Positions 49,497 through 59,389 of a DNA stretch of 64,000 nucleotides are shown here, piece after piece; the first letter of the stretch is position 1, and each line of letters begins with the position of its first letter. This DNA comes from Raineyella antarctica (lineage in GTDB: Bacteria > Actinomycetota > Actinomycetes > Propionibacteriales > Propionibacteriaceae), in NCBI RefSeq assembly GCF_900092135.1, contig NZ_FMYF01000008.1, positions 1-64,000 of the forward strand. Direction: 5' to 3'. Made by a program: the position numbers and the translations under genes. A model generated the notes under the pieces. The model saw nothing but the letters and a program-made list of their open reading frames with translations, was not told the DNA's origin and searched no databases.

Positions 49497-50408
49497 GTGA
49501 GCGAGAGCGTTGTCGTCATCGGCAATTTCGACGGGGTACACCTGGGGCACCGGGCGGTGCTGGAGCACGCCCGTGAGCTGGAACCGGGTCTGCCCGTCGT
49601 GGCGATGACCTTCTGGCCACATCCGCTCAGCGTGGTCCGACCCGGCCACGAGCCCAAGCTGCTCTGCGACCTGGACGAACGGGTCGCCCTGCTGCAGGCA
49701 GCGGGCGCCGACCGGGTCGAGGTGGTCCCGTTCACCAAGGAGTTCTCCGAGCAGAGCCCCGAGAGCTTCGTCTCCTCGATCCTGCTGCCGCTGTCCCCGG
49801 CCCGGGTCGTGGTCGGGCAGAACTTCCGCTTCGGCCACTCCGCCGCCGGCACCGTCGACACCCTGCGCGAGCTCGGCCGCGAGCACTTCAAAGTAACGGC
49901 CATCGACCTGGTCCGCAGCCCCCTGCACACCCATGGCGGGTCGGGGCGCACCTCCTCCACCAGGATCCGGGAGGCGCTGGCCGAGGGCGACATCGATACC
50001 GCCGCCCAGATGCTCGGGCGTCCCTACAGCTTCGCCGGCACCGTCGTCCACGGGGACCGGCGCGGCCGCGAACTGGGCTTCCCGACAGCCAACCTCACCG
50101 TCTCCGACAAGCGCGCCGCTCCGGCCGACGGCGTCTACGCCGGCTGGCTGGAGCAGATCGACCGCCCGGACCTGGCACCGATGCCCGCCGCCATCTCCGT
50201 CGGCCGCAACCCCACCTTCGACGGCACCGACCTGCGCGTCGAGTCGTACGTGCTGGACCGCACCGACCTCGAGTTGTACGACGTACGGGTCCGGGTGCTG
50301 TTCGTCAGCCGGATCCGCGGCCAGATCAAGTTCGACGGGATCGAGGCGCTCATCACGCAGATGAACGACGACGTCGACCTGATCAGGCAGCAGCTGACCG
50401 GGCGCTGA
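49497..50408 (+). CDS. ribF: Riboflavin kinase / FAD synthetase
   Basis: A 303-residue bifunctional enzyme making FMN and FAD. The N-terminal nucleotidyltransferase has GNFDGVHLGHRAVL and VVGQNFRFGH and SSTRIREAL. The C-terminal kinase has GTVVHGDRRGRELGFPTANL and NPTF. Its FMN product is the ligand of the riboswitch at 26.1 kb. GTG 49497 is preceded by GAGGAGAAGT; a GTG two bases earlier is out of frame. Confidence 0.94.
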   Translation: MSESVVVIGNFDGVHLGHRAVLEHARELEPGLPVVAMTFWPHPLSVVRPGHEPKLLCDLDERVALLQAAGADRVEVVPFTKEFSEQSPESFVSSILLPLSPARVVVGQNFRFGHSAAGTVDTLRELGREHFKVTAIDLVRSPLHTHGGSGRTSSTRIREALAEGDIDTAAQMLGRPYSFAGTVVHGDRRGRELGFPTANLTVSDKRAAPADGVYAGWLEQIDRPDLAPMPAAISVGRNPTFDGTDLRVESYVLDRTDLELYDVRVRVLFVSRIRGQIKFDGIEALITQMNDDVDLIRQQLTGR

Positions 50409-50454
50409 GGCACCCCCGGCCGCCCCCTCGGGCGGCGGCCCGCAGCGAACGACA

Positions 50455-50487
50455 AGGGCCGGTCACCCCACGGGGATGACCGGCCCT
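50455..50487. terminator. Bidirectional terminator between ribF and RNase J
   Basis: AGGGCCGGTCA at 50455-50465 pairs with TGACCGGCCCT at 50477-50487, with an inner CCCC/GGGG helix. It sits between convergent genes. Confidence 0.8.
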
Positions 50488-50506
50488 GGTGCTGCCGAGG
50501 GGTGGT

Positions 50507-52195
<1,689 letters not shown>

Positions 52196-52201
52196 CGGGA
52201 C

Positions 52202-52223
52202 AGCCTAGCCGACCGGCTAGCCT
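52202..52223. promoter_or_regulatory. Divergent palindromic promoter pair rnj/GNAT
   Basis: The perfect dyad CTAGCCGACCGGCTAG (52205-52220) carries at each flank a -10 box: TAGGCT reading left (52207-52202) and TAGCCT reading right (52218-52223). Each is 6 nt from its GTG start. The predicted -35 position of each promoter falls at the start codon of the opposite gene. Confidence 0.6.
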
Positions 52224-52229
52224 GACGGT

Positions 52230-52778
52230 GTGAACTCCCAATCCGCGCCGCTCCAGACCGTCCGCACCGCATGGCCCGCCGAGGCCGCGGACATCGCACC
52301 GATCCAGCGCCGGGTCTGGGTGGAGGAATGGTCGGCGGCCGAGGCCGAGGCGCTGCTGGCCGCCACGGACCTGGCCGCGATGGCCGAGGCCTGGAACGAG
52401 GCGATCACCCGGCCGCCGGTGGCCGGCTGCCGGGTGCTGGTGGCCCTGGAGGGGGAGCGGGTCGTCGGGTTCGCCGCAACCGCGCCGAGCGATGACGAGG
52501 ACGCCTCACCGCGCGACGGGATGGTTGCGGAGTTCGCCATCGATCCCGTGGCCCGGCGCCAGGGCCACGGCTCGCGGCTGATGAACGCCGCCGTCGACAC
52601 CCTGCGCAACGACGGCTTCACCACCGCGACCTGGTGGGTCCGGACAACCAACGACGCCCTGCGCGCCTTCCTGCAGTCCGCCGGGTGGGAACCCGACGGG
52701 GCGACCCGGTCGTTCACCTCCGACGACGGCGGCTTCACCGTCAAGCAGGTGCGGCTGCGGGTCCGTACGACCGACTGA
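52230..52778 (+). CDS. GNAT-family acetyltransferase
   Basis: A 182-residue GNAT protein. The acetyl-CoA motif is EFAIDPVARRQGHGSRLMNAAVDTLR, followed by TATWWVRTTNDALRAFLQSAGWEPDG. The substrate is unknown. GTG 52230 lies 6 nt after TAGCCT in a promoter shared with RNase J on the other strand. It stands alone, convergent with the phosphotransferase gene. Confidence 0.85.
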   Translation: MNSQSAPLQTVRTAWPAEAADIAPIQRRVWVEEWSAAEAEALLAATDLAAMAEAWNEAITRPPVAGCRVLVALEGERVVGFAATAPSDDEDASPRDGMVAEFAIDPVARRQGHGSRLMNAAVDTLRNDGFTTATWWVRTTNDALRAFLQSAGWEPDGATRSFTSDDGGFTVKQVRLRVRTTD

Positions 52779-52805
52779 CCGGGCCGGTCGGGACGGCCGA
52801 CCGGG

Positions 52806-53708
52806 TCACGTGAGCTGGTCGCGGATGCCCTCGATCAGCTTGCTGAAGTTGCGCCGGGTGATCGGGTCGGCGATCAACGCCGTGTAGACCATCACGGCCC
52901 AGCCGGCGGAGCGCTCCCGGATCGCCGGGTCGTACGCCCCCTCGGCGTCGATGATCGACCAGAACTCCTCGCGCTGCCCGCGGTCGAAGGTCAGCCAGGC
53001 GGCGGCCAGGTCCACGGCCGGGTCACCGGCGGCGACGTCGCCGAAGTCGATGATCCCGACCAGCCGACCCTCCACCTGCAGCAGGTTGCCGGGGTGGACG
53101 TCACCGTGCACCCACATCGGCGGGCCCGGCCAGACCGGGGCGCGCAGACTGCGCTCCCACGCGGCCCGCAGGAACGCGGTCCGCTCCTCACCGAGCCAGT
53201 CCACCACCGAGGGCCACCGGTCGCTGACGGCCCGGGCGCGCGCCCGGAGCGGCACCCCGCGGTACGGGTTGCGCGGGGCCTCCCGCGGCGCAGGGCGATG
53301 GATCGCCATCAGGGCCCGTGCCAACGGGGCGACCAGTCCGCCCCGCTCGGTGATCGGGAGCTGGCTCACGTCCTTGCCGGGGATCCACTGCACGATCGTC
53401 CAGGGCCAGGGCAGGACCATGCCCGGGGTCCCGGTGAAGATCGGGATCGGCGCCTCGATTCCGTGGGCACGCAGCGGAGCAGAGGCGGCCTCCACCCAGG
53501 CGATCTCGTGGCCGGCGAGCTCGGCGCCCTCGCGGCGCTGGGGGACGCGGACGACGTGCGCGTCGCCGAGCTTGTACAGCACGCTGTCCCAGCCCTGGCC
53601 GAGCAGCTCCAGCGGAGCCTCGGCCAGGTACGCCAACTCCGGGGGCAGCTGCGAACGCAGCAGACGGCGGACCAGTTGCGGGGTGACGGAGACCAGGCGT
53701 TCGGACAC
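52806..53708 (-). CDS. APH-family phosphotransferase
   Basis: A 300-residue aminoglycoside-phosphotransferase-fold kinase. The catalytic loop is VHGDVHPGNLLQ (Asp and Asn) and the metal loop GIIDFGDVAAGDPAVDLAA. The N-lobe has GWDSVLYKLGDAHVVRVPQR. The family includes antibiotic kinases and small-metabolite kinases (choline, fructosamine, macrolide); the target cannot be inferred. The GTG at 53708 lies 5 nt after the dapB stop, so it is probably cotranscribed with dapB. Confidence 0.82.
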   Translation of the reverse strand: MSERLVSVTPQLVRRLLRSQLPPELAYLAEAPLELLGQGWDSVLYKLGDAHVVRVPQRREGAELAGHEIAWVEAASAPLRAHGIEAPIPIFTGTPGMVLPWPWTIVQWIPGKDVSQLPITERGGLVAPLARALMAIHRPAPREAPRNPYRGVPLRARARAVSDRWPSVVDWLGEERTAFLRAAWERSLRAPVWPGPPMWVHGDVHPGNLLQVEGRLVGIIDFGDVAAGDPAVDLAAAWLTFDRGQREEFWSIIDAEGAYDPAIRERSAGWAVMVYTALIADPITRRNFSKLIEGIRDQLT

Positions 53709-53713
53709 GGGCG

Positions 53714-54451
53714 TCAGATGCCCAGCAGGTCCTCGATGCCCTCTGTCAGGCCTGGTCGGTCCCCGACGGCGCGCACCGCGGCGAGGACACCGGTCATGTA
53801 CGAGGTCCGCGAGAGCGAGTCCTCGCGGATCGTCAGCGTCTCACCGGGGTTGCCCAGCAGGACCTCCTGGTGGGCGAACAGGCCGCGCTGGCGCACGCTG
53901 TGCACGTGCACCCCGTCGACGACCGCCCCACGGGCGCCGTCGAGCTGGGTGGCGGTGGCATCGGGGGAGGGCCCAACGCCGGCTGCCGCGCGGGCGGCGG
54001 CGATCTTCCTGGCGGTGGTGACGGCGGTCCCGGAGGGGGCGTCGACCTTGTCCGGGTGGTGCAGCTCGACCACCTCCACGCTCTCGTAGAAGCGCGAGGC
54101 CTCGGCGGCGAACTTCATCATCAGCAGCGCGCCGACGGAGAAGTTGGAGGCGATGATGGCGTTCGTCCCCGGCGCCTCGGCCAGCCAGCCGCGGACGGTG
54201 TCGAGCCGCTCCGGGGTGAAGCCGGTGGTGCCGACGACGCAGTGCACGCCCTGCCCGATCGCCCAGCGCAGGTTGTCCATCACCTGGTCGGGCACGGTGA
54301 AGTCGACCACCACGTCCGCGTCAGCCACCGGCCCGCGGTCGTCCCCGGCGTCGATCGCGGCTCCGAGCTCGAGGTCCGGTGCGGCCTCCACCGCAGCCAC
54401 GACCTCGCGGCCCATCCGCCCGCGTGCCCCGAAAACGGCCACCGTTGTCAT
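53714..54451 (-). CDS. dapB: 4-hydroxy-tetrahydrodipicolinate reductase
   Basis: A 245-residue enzyme of lysine and diaminopimelate synthesis. The nucleotide motif is AVFGARGRMGREVV; VDFTVPDQV and VVGTTGF precede the catalytic EVVELHHPDKVDAPSGTA. The length is that of the actinobacterial class. ATG 54451 follows AAGGAGCAAGT. It lies 60 nt after the M16 peptidase gene. Confidence 0.95.
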   Translation of the reverse strand: MTTVAVFGARGRMGREVVAAVEAAPDLELGAAIDAGDDRGPVADADVVVDFTVPDQVMDNLRWAIGQGVHCVVGTTGFTPERLDTVRGWLAEAPGTNAIIASNFSVGALLMMKFAAEASRFYESVEVVELHHPDKVDAPSGTAVTTARKIAAARAAAGVGPSPDATATQLDGARGAVVDGVHVHSVRQRGLFAHQEVLLGNPGETLTIREDSLSRTSYMTGVLAAVRAVGDRPGLTEGIEDLLGI

Positions 54452-54511
54452 ACTTGCTCCTTGTGTGGGATCCGGCTGTCATTGTTCCATGCCGGGCAGG
54501 GGTTGGGCAGG

Positions 54512-55804
54512 TCAGCCGAGGGAGACCGGCGTGTGCTCCTGCCAGGGTCCGACCACTGCCAGGGTCGGCCGGCCGGTGAAGAGCTCCGCGGCAAGGGCGT
54601 GCACGTCCTCGCGGGTCACCGCCGCCACCTCGGCCATGATGTCGGCGACGCTGCGCGGGTCGTCCTGCAGCCACGTACGCCCGTTGCGGGACATGTGGGA
54701 GGCCGGCGACTCCAGTCCGAGCAGCGTCTGGCCACGGATCTGGCCCTTGGCCCGGGCCAGTTCCTCCTCGGTGATGCCGTGCGCGACGACGTCGTCCAGC
54801 ACGCTGCGGACCACGTCGATGATCGGCTGCAGCCGGCTGGGCGCACACGCCCACTCGATGCTGACCTGGCCGGCATCGGTGTAGGCGATCTCGCTGGCGT
54901 CGATGGTGTACGCCAGGCCCCGCGACTCGCGGACCTCGACGAACAGCCGGGCGGACATGCCGCCGCCCAGGACGGTGACCAGGACGTCGAGCGCCGACCG
55001 GCGCGGATCGAGCAGGGCCGGTCCGGGCCACGACATCACGACCTCGAGCTGCTCGAAGTCGCGGGTCGCGACGAACACACCGGGCTCGGCGACCGCGGGT
55101 GCCCCGCCGACCGCGGCCTCCAGGGGTGGCCGGCGCGCGGACAGGGCCTGGTCGAGGGGGGCCAGGGCCTCCAGCAACTGGTCGTGGTCGACGGCGCCGG
55201 AGGCGCTGACCACGATGTCGTCGGCGCGGTAGCGGGAGCGCCAGTAGTCCACGACCGTGTCGCGCTCCATGGCGCGGATGCTGTCGACCGAACCGATGAC
55301 GGGCCGGGCGAGCCCGCTCGGGCCGTACAGGCGGCGGGCGGTGATGTCGTGTGCCACGTCGCCCGGATCGTCGTTTCCCATCGCGATCTCCTCCAGGACG
55401 ACCGTCCGCTCCGAACGGAAGTGCTGGGGCCGGATCAGCGAGTGGGCGAGCATGTCCGACATCACCTCGATGGCTCGCGGGGAGTCCTCCGCGAGCAGGC
55501 GGGCGTAGAAGCAGGTGTGCTCCTTGGCCGTGTACGCGTTCAGGTCGCCGCCGACGGCTTCGATCGAGGCGGAGATCTGTTCGGCGCTCAGCCGTTCGGT
55601 TCCCTTGAAGAGCACGTGCTCGAGCATGTGCGAGGCACCGTGCAGGGCATCGGTCTCACCGCGTGACCCGACGCCGACGAAGAAACCCAGGTTGAAGGCG
55701 GCGGTGTGGGCCAGTCGTTCGCTGACCACGCGCAGGCCACCGGGCAGGGTCGTACGGTGCAGGTCGCCGGCCAGTGCTTCGGCCGACAGGACGGGACGAG
55801 TGAT
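54512..55804 (-). CDS. M16-family zinc peptidase, start codon unclear
   Basis: A processing-peptidase-like protein of about 430 residues. HGASHMLEHVLFKGT has the inverted zinc motif HxxEH, with the third ligand in VVLEEIAM; TAKEHTCFYARLL and GGGMSARLFVEVRESRGLAY are family motifs. The first canonical in-frame start is GTG 55729, but the reading frame upstream of it encodes HRTTLPGGLRV, which matches the conserved N-terminus of actinobacterial M16 proteins. No ATG, GTG or TTG exists between the upstream in-frame stop (55880-55882) and 55729. GGAGGT lies 6 nt before an ATC at 55804, so I take ATC as the probable start. A sequencing error is the alternative. It follows pnp, as usual. Confidence 0.75.
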   Translation of the reverse strand: MTRPVLSAEALAGDLHRTTLPGGLRVVSERLAHTAAFNLGFFVGVGSRGETDALHGASHMLEHVLFKGTERLSAEQISASIEAVGGDLNAYTAKEHTCFYARLLAEDSPRAIEVMSDMLAHSLIRPQHFRSERTVVLEEIAMGNDDPGDVAHDITARRLYGPSGLARPVIGSVDSIRAMERDTVVDYWRSRYRADDIVVSASGAVDHDQLLEALAPLDQALSARRPPLEAAVGGAPAVAEPGVFVATRDFEQLEVVMSWPGPALLDPRRSALDVLVTVLGGGMSARLFVEVRESRGLAYTIDASEIAYTDAGQVSIEWACAPSRLQPIIDVVRSVLDDVVAHGITEEELARAKGQIRGQTLLGLESPASHMSRNGRTWLQDDPRSVADIMAEVAAVTREDVHALAAELFTGRPTLAVVGPWQEHTPVSLG

Positions 55805-55867
55805 GGGATGACCTCCATTGGGGGGAGCGTCGCAGGGAGGACCCCGGACGACGCGTGCTGCTGGGAA

Positions 55868-55907
55868 CGACGTCGCCCCTCACGTACGGGACGGAGGGGC
55901 GACGTCG
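55868..55907 (-). terminator. Terminator hairpin after pnp
   Basis: A perfect 13-bp inverted repeat, CGACGTCGCCCCT at 55868-55880 and AGGGGCGACGTCG at 55895-55907, with a 14-nt loop, 24 nt after the pnp stop. Confidence 0.75.
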
Positions 55908-55930
55908 AAGGGGCCCGTGAGGGCCGGCGA

Positions 55931-58315
55931 TCACTCCTCGGAGGAAGAGCCCTCACCGGCGTTCTCGGAACCGGCCTCGTCGGCCGGCTTGTGGTGCGTA
56001 CGGCGACGACGACGCGGGGAGCGCTCGGTCTTCTCGCCCTCCTCGGCACTGTTGTCCTCGTCGGCCTCGGCACCGTTGTCGGTGTCCTCGGCAACAGCCT
56101 TCTCGGCAACAGCCTTCTCGGCCACGGCCTCGGGCTTGCCCTCCACCACGGGGGCGAGCGACAGCTTGCCGCGGTCGTCGACCTCGGTCACCTCGACCTG
56201 GATCTTCTGGCCGACCTTGACGACGTCCTCGACGTTCTCGACGCGCTTGCCGCCGTTGAGGTCACGCAGCTTGGTGACGTGCAGCAGGCCGTCCTTGCCC
56301 GGGAGCAGGGAGACGAAGGCGCCGAAGTTGACGACCTTCACCACGGTGCCGAGGTAGCGCTCGCCGATCTCCGGCATCGTCGGGTTGGCGATCGCGTTGA
56401 TCATCGCGCGGGCGGCGTCGGCAGCCTCGCCGGTGGTCGCACCGATGTAGATGGTGCCGTCGTCCTCGATCGAGATGTTGGCGCCGGAATCCTCCTGCAT
56501 CTGGTTGATCACCTTGCCCTTCGGGCCGATGACCTCGCCGATCTTGTCGACCGGCACGTGCATCGTGATGATGCGCGGCGCGTACTGGCTCATCTCGTCG
56601 GGCTCGGAGATGGCCTCGCCCATGACGTCCAGCAGGGTCATCCGGGCGTCGCGGGCCTGCAGCAGCGCCTTGGCCAGCTCCTCGGACGGGATGCCGTTCA
56701 GCTTGGTGTCCAGCTGGAGGGCGGTGACGTAGTCACGCGTACCGGCGACCTTGAAGTCCATGTCGCCGAGGGCGTCCTCGGCGCCGAGGATGTCGGTCAG
56801 GGCGATGTACTTGGTCGTACCGTCGACCTCCTCGCTCATCAGGCCCATCGCGATGCCGGCGACCGAGGCGCGCAGCGGCACGCCGGCGTTCAGCAGGGAC
56901 AGGGTCGAGGCGCAGACCGAACCCATCGAGGTCGAGCCGTTCGAGCTGAGGGCCTCGGAGACCTGGCGGATGGCGTAGGGGAACTCCTCGCGGCTCGGCA
57001 GGACCGGGAGCAGGGCGCGCTCGGCGAGCGCACCGTGGCCGATCTCGCGACGCTTGGGGGAGCCGACCCGGCCGGTCTCGCCGGTGGAGTACGGCGGGAA
57101 GTTGTAGTGGTGCATGTAGCGACGGGTGCTCTCCGGGGAGAGCGTGTCGATCTTCTGCTCCATTTCCAGCATGTTCAGCGTGGTCACGCCGAGGATCTGG
57201 GTCTCGCCACGCTGGAACAGCGCCGAGCCGTGCACCCGGGGGATGATCTCCACGTCGGCGGACAGGGCGCGGATGTCGCTGACGCCACGGCCGTCGATCC
57301 GGACACCCTCGGTGAGGGTGCGGTGCCGCACGACCTTCTTCTGTACGGCCTTGAACGCGGCCTTCAGCTCGGCCTCGTCGGAGTAGCTGTCCAGCAGGGT
57401 GCCGACGACCTTGGCCTTCAGCTCGTCCTCACGGGACTGGCGCTCCTGCTTGGCGGCGATCGCCATCACCTCGCGCATCTCGTCCAGCGCGAGCTTCTCG
57501 ACGGCGTCGTACGCCTCGGGGCCGTAGTCGGCGAACAGCGGGAACTGGCGCGGCTCCTTGGGCAGCTCGGCGGCCAGGCTGGCCTGGGCGTCGCACAGCA
57601 CCTTGATGAAGGGCTTGGCGGCCTCGAGGCCCTCGGCCACGACCTCCTCGGTCGGGGCCTTCTTGCCGGCCTTGATCAGCTCGACCATGTTGTCGCCGCC
57701 GCCGGCCTCGACCATCATCACCGCCACGTCACCGTCGGGCAGCACCCGGCCGGCGACGACCATCTCGAAGGTCGACTCGGCGTCCTGCTCCACGGTGGGG
57801 AAGCAGACCCACTGGTCACCGATCAGTGCGACGCGGACGCCGCCGATCGGGCCGGAGAAGGGCAGGCCGGAGATCTGGGTGGACATCGAGGCGGCGTTGA
57901 TGGCGACCACGTCGTAGCGGACGTTCGGGTTCAGCGCCAGGATGGTCACGACGACCTGTACCTCGTTGCGCAGGCCCTTGACGAAGGACGGGCGCAACGG
58001 GCGGTCGATCAGGCGCGCGGTCAGCACCGCGGAGGTGCCGGGGCGACCCTCGCGACGGAAGAACGAGCCGGGGATCTTGCCCGCGGCGTACATCCGCTCC
58101 TCGACGTCGATGGTCAGCGGGAAGAAGTCGAAGCCCTCGCGCGGGTGCTTGCCGGCGCTGGTCGCCGACAGCAGCATGGTGTCACCGTCGAGGTAGACGG
58201 CGGCAGCGCCGTCGGCCTGCTGGGCCAGTGCGCCGGCCTCGAAGCGGACGACGTGCTTGCCGAACGAACCGTTGTCGATGATGGCTTCGGAGAAATGAAC
58301 GTTGGGTCCCTCCAT
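55931..58315 (-). CDS. pnp: Polyribonucleotide nucleotidyltransferase
   Basis: A 794-residue PNPase that degrades RNA 3'-5' using phosphate. Two RNase PH domains flank a helical linker; [37 protein letters not shown] begins the second core. A KH domain (VGPKGKVIN-like [30 protein letters not shown]) and an S1 domain ([33 protein letters not shown]) follow. The last 60 residues are a charged tail with [13 protein letters not shown] repeats and RRRRR. ATG 58315 has AAAGGAG. It lies downstream of rpsO with its own promoter and a 200-nt leader. Confidence 0.96.
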   Translation of the reverse strand: MEGPNVHFSEAIIDNGSFGKHVVRFEAGALAQQADGAAAVYLDGDTMLLSATSAGKHPREGFDFFPLTIDVEERMYAAGKIPGSFFRREGRPGTSAVLTARLIDRPLRPSFVKGLRNEVQVVVTILALNPNVRYDVVAINAASMSTQISGLPFSGPIGGVRVALIGDQWVCFPTVEQDAESTFEMVVAGRVLPDGDVAVMMVEAGGGDNMVELIKAGKKAPTEEVVAEGLEAAKPFIKVLCDAQASLAAELPKEPRQFPLFADYGPEAYDAVEKLALDEMREVMAIAAKQERQSREDELKAKVVGTLLDSYSDEAELKAAFKAVQKKVVRHRTLTEGVRIDGRGVSDIRALSADVEIIPRVHGSALFQRGETQILGVTTLNMLEMEQKIDTLSPESTRRYMHHYNFPPYSTGETGRVGSPKRREIGHGALAERALLPVLPSREEFPYAIRQVSEALSSNGSTSMGSVCASTLSLLNAGVPLRASVAGIAMGLMSEEVDGTTKYIALTDILGAEDALGDMDFKVAGTRDYVTALQLDTKLNGIPSEELAKALLQARDARMTLLDVMGEAISEPDEMSQYAPRIITMHVPVDKIGEVIGPKGKVINQMQEDSGANISIEDDGTIYIGATTGEAADAARAMINAIANPTMPEIGERYLGTVVKVVNFGAFVSLLPGKDGLLHVTKLRDLNGGKRVENVEDVVKVGQKIQVEVTEVDDRGKLSLAPVVEGKPEAVAEKAVAEKAVAEDTDNGAEADEDNSAEEGEKTERSPRRRRRTHHKPADEAGSENAGEGSSSEE

Positions 58316-58520
58316 GGGGACTCCTTTCGTGTATGCCCGCAGGGGCACACGGCCGGTCCGTGCTCGGAGACCGGTCTTCGATCGAGGTCCGCGGGCCTGC
58401 ACGTCCCTCGAGGGGACGGCTTCCCGAAGACCACTACCGAGGACCGAGGACTCCCGAAGCGACCGGGCCCTACGTTTGTGGCAGGTGGACAGATGCCTGT
58501 GTGGACCACAGACATCGGCG
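58316..58520 (-). promoter_or_regulatory. pnp leader with hairpins
   Basis: A roughly 200-nt leader follows the pnp promoter. It contains CGTCCC/GGGACG (58402-58407 with 58413-58418) and other GC-rich repeats. PNPase commonly represses its own leader in other bacteria; that is only a parallel here. Confidence 0.4.
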
Positions 58521-58549
58521 AGTCTACCCGACAGTCCCTGCCGGGTCGA
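58521..58549 (-). promoter_or_regulatory. pnp promoter
   Basis: On the minus strand, TCGACC (58549-58544) and TAGACT (58526-58521) are separated by exactly 17 nt. The -10 hexamer equals that of rpsB. It lies just after the rpsO terminator. Confidence 0.6.
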
Positions 58550-58573
58550 TTCTGGCGTGGGTGTGCCGGGACA

Positions 58574-58611
58574 GAGGAGAGGCGGCCCCCCGTGGGGGAC
58601 CGCCTCTCCTC
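58574..58611 (-). terminator. Terminator hairpin after rpsO
   Basis: GAGGAGAGGCGG at 58574-58585 pairs with CCGCCTCTCCTC at 58600-58611, with an inner CCCC/GGGG helix; 16 nt after the rpsO stop. Confidence 0.8.
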
Positions 58612-58627
58612 GATGCTGCGGGACGCC

Positions 58628-58891
58628 TCAGCGACGCAGGCCCAGCCGCGCGATCAGGGCGCGGTAGTGCTCGATGTCGTTCTTGGCGATGTAGTTCAGC
58701 AGACGGCGGCGCTGGCCGACCATGAGCATCAGGCCACGACGGGAGTGGTGGTCACCCTTGTGCTCCTTGAGGTGCTCGGTCAGGTGTGCGATCCGCTTGG
58801 TCAGCAGGGCCACCTGGACGTCCGGAGAGCCGGTGTCGCCAGGGTGGGTCGCATAGTCTTCGATGATCTTCTGCTTCTCGGCAGCATCCAT
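58628..58891 (-). CDS. rpsO: 30S ribosomal protein S15
   Basis: An 87-residue S15, close to the usual 88-89. [55 protein letters not shown] is canonical. It binds the central domain of 16S rRNA. ATG 58891 follows AAAGGAGAGCAGCC. The adjacent pnp is the universal neighbour, but here the pair is on the opposite strand from truB-ribF. Confidence 0.96.
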   Translation of the reverse strand: MDAAEKQKIIEDYATHPGDTGSPDVQVALLTKRIAHLTEHLKEHKGDHHSRRGLMLMVGQRRRLLNYIAKNDIEHYRALIARLGLRR

Positions 58892-59031
58892 GGCTGCTCT
58901 CCTTTCGTCGGTCCCGTTGCGCGGCGCTGGTTCTACAGCTCTTGGGTGTCCGCGGCCGATCAGACGGCAAATGGGGGGATCAGGCGACCTGCTGGTCGTG
59001 ATGCCCATCCGGGGGTGGGGGTGATGCGTTT

Positions 59032-59043
59032 GTCAGGCCTGAC
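59032..59043. other. 12-bp palindrome between rpsO and rpmB
   Basis: GTCAGGCCTGAC is a perfect dyad in the 201-bp gap 58892-59092. The gap otherwise holds a weak TAGAAC box about 41 nt before rpsO on the minus strand and no gene. The dyad could be a regulator site or part of a terminator for rpmB. Confidence 0.35.
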
Positions 59044-59092
59044 CCGAAGGGACCCGCCGGCGGCGGATCCCCCCAAGGTCGGGGTGGCAGGG

Positions 59093-59278
59093 TCAGCGAG
59101 AGACCTTGCCGGCCTTGAGGCACGAGGTGCACACGTTCATGCGCCTGGTCGTCCCGTTCATCGTCACGCGGATGCGCTGGATGTTCGGGTTCCAACGACG
59201 GTTCGTCTTCTTCTTCGACCAGGGCACGTTGTGTCCAAAGCCCGGGCCCTTGGCGCAGATGTCACATACGGCAGCCAC
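59093..59278 (-). CDS. rpmB: 50S ribosomal protein L28
   Basis: A 61-residue L28 (MAAVCDICAKGPGFGHNVPWSKKKTNRRWNPN). The CDIC and CTSC pairs make it the zinc-binding form. The GTG start at 59278 has AAGGAG upstream. A single gene with about 110 bases before the M20 peptidase stop; no strong terminator is evident. Confidence 0.95.
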   Translation of the reverse strand: MAAVCDICAKGPGFGHNVPWSKKKTNRRWNPNIQRIRVTMNGTTRRMNVCTSCLKAGKVSR

Positions 59279-59389
59279 TGGTGGATCTCCTTCTGGAACG
59301 TGTCGGTTGTCACCGTGTCGCGTCGGATCGACACGAAAGCAACCGGCACAGCATAGCGGACCGCGGCGGCGGATGGGAAATCCGCCGTC

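Noticed and set aside
52806-53708. Calling the APH-fold gene an aminoglycoside resistance gene
   Set aside because: The fold is shared by many metabolite kinases, it sits beside dapB with normal base composition, and no resistance context is present.
55588-55817. A frameshift inside the M16 gene joining ATG 55817 to the main frame
   Set aside because: ATG 55817 lies in another frame, and the main frame upstream of 55729 already matches the family N-terminus, so no shift is needed inside the gene; only the start codon is abnormal.
55706-59356. A 1216-residue open frame on the plus strand across pnp and rpsO
   Set aside because: It runs antisense through pnp, rpsO and rpmB, which have clear motifs. 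Such long shadow frames are common in high-GC DNA; the translation is low in complexity and resembles nothing.
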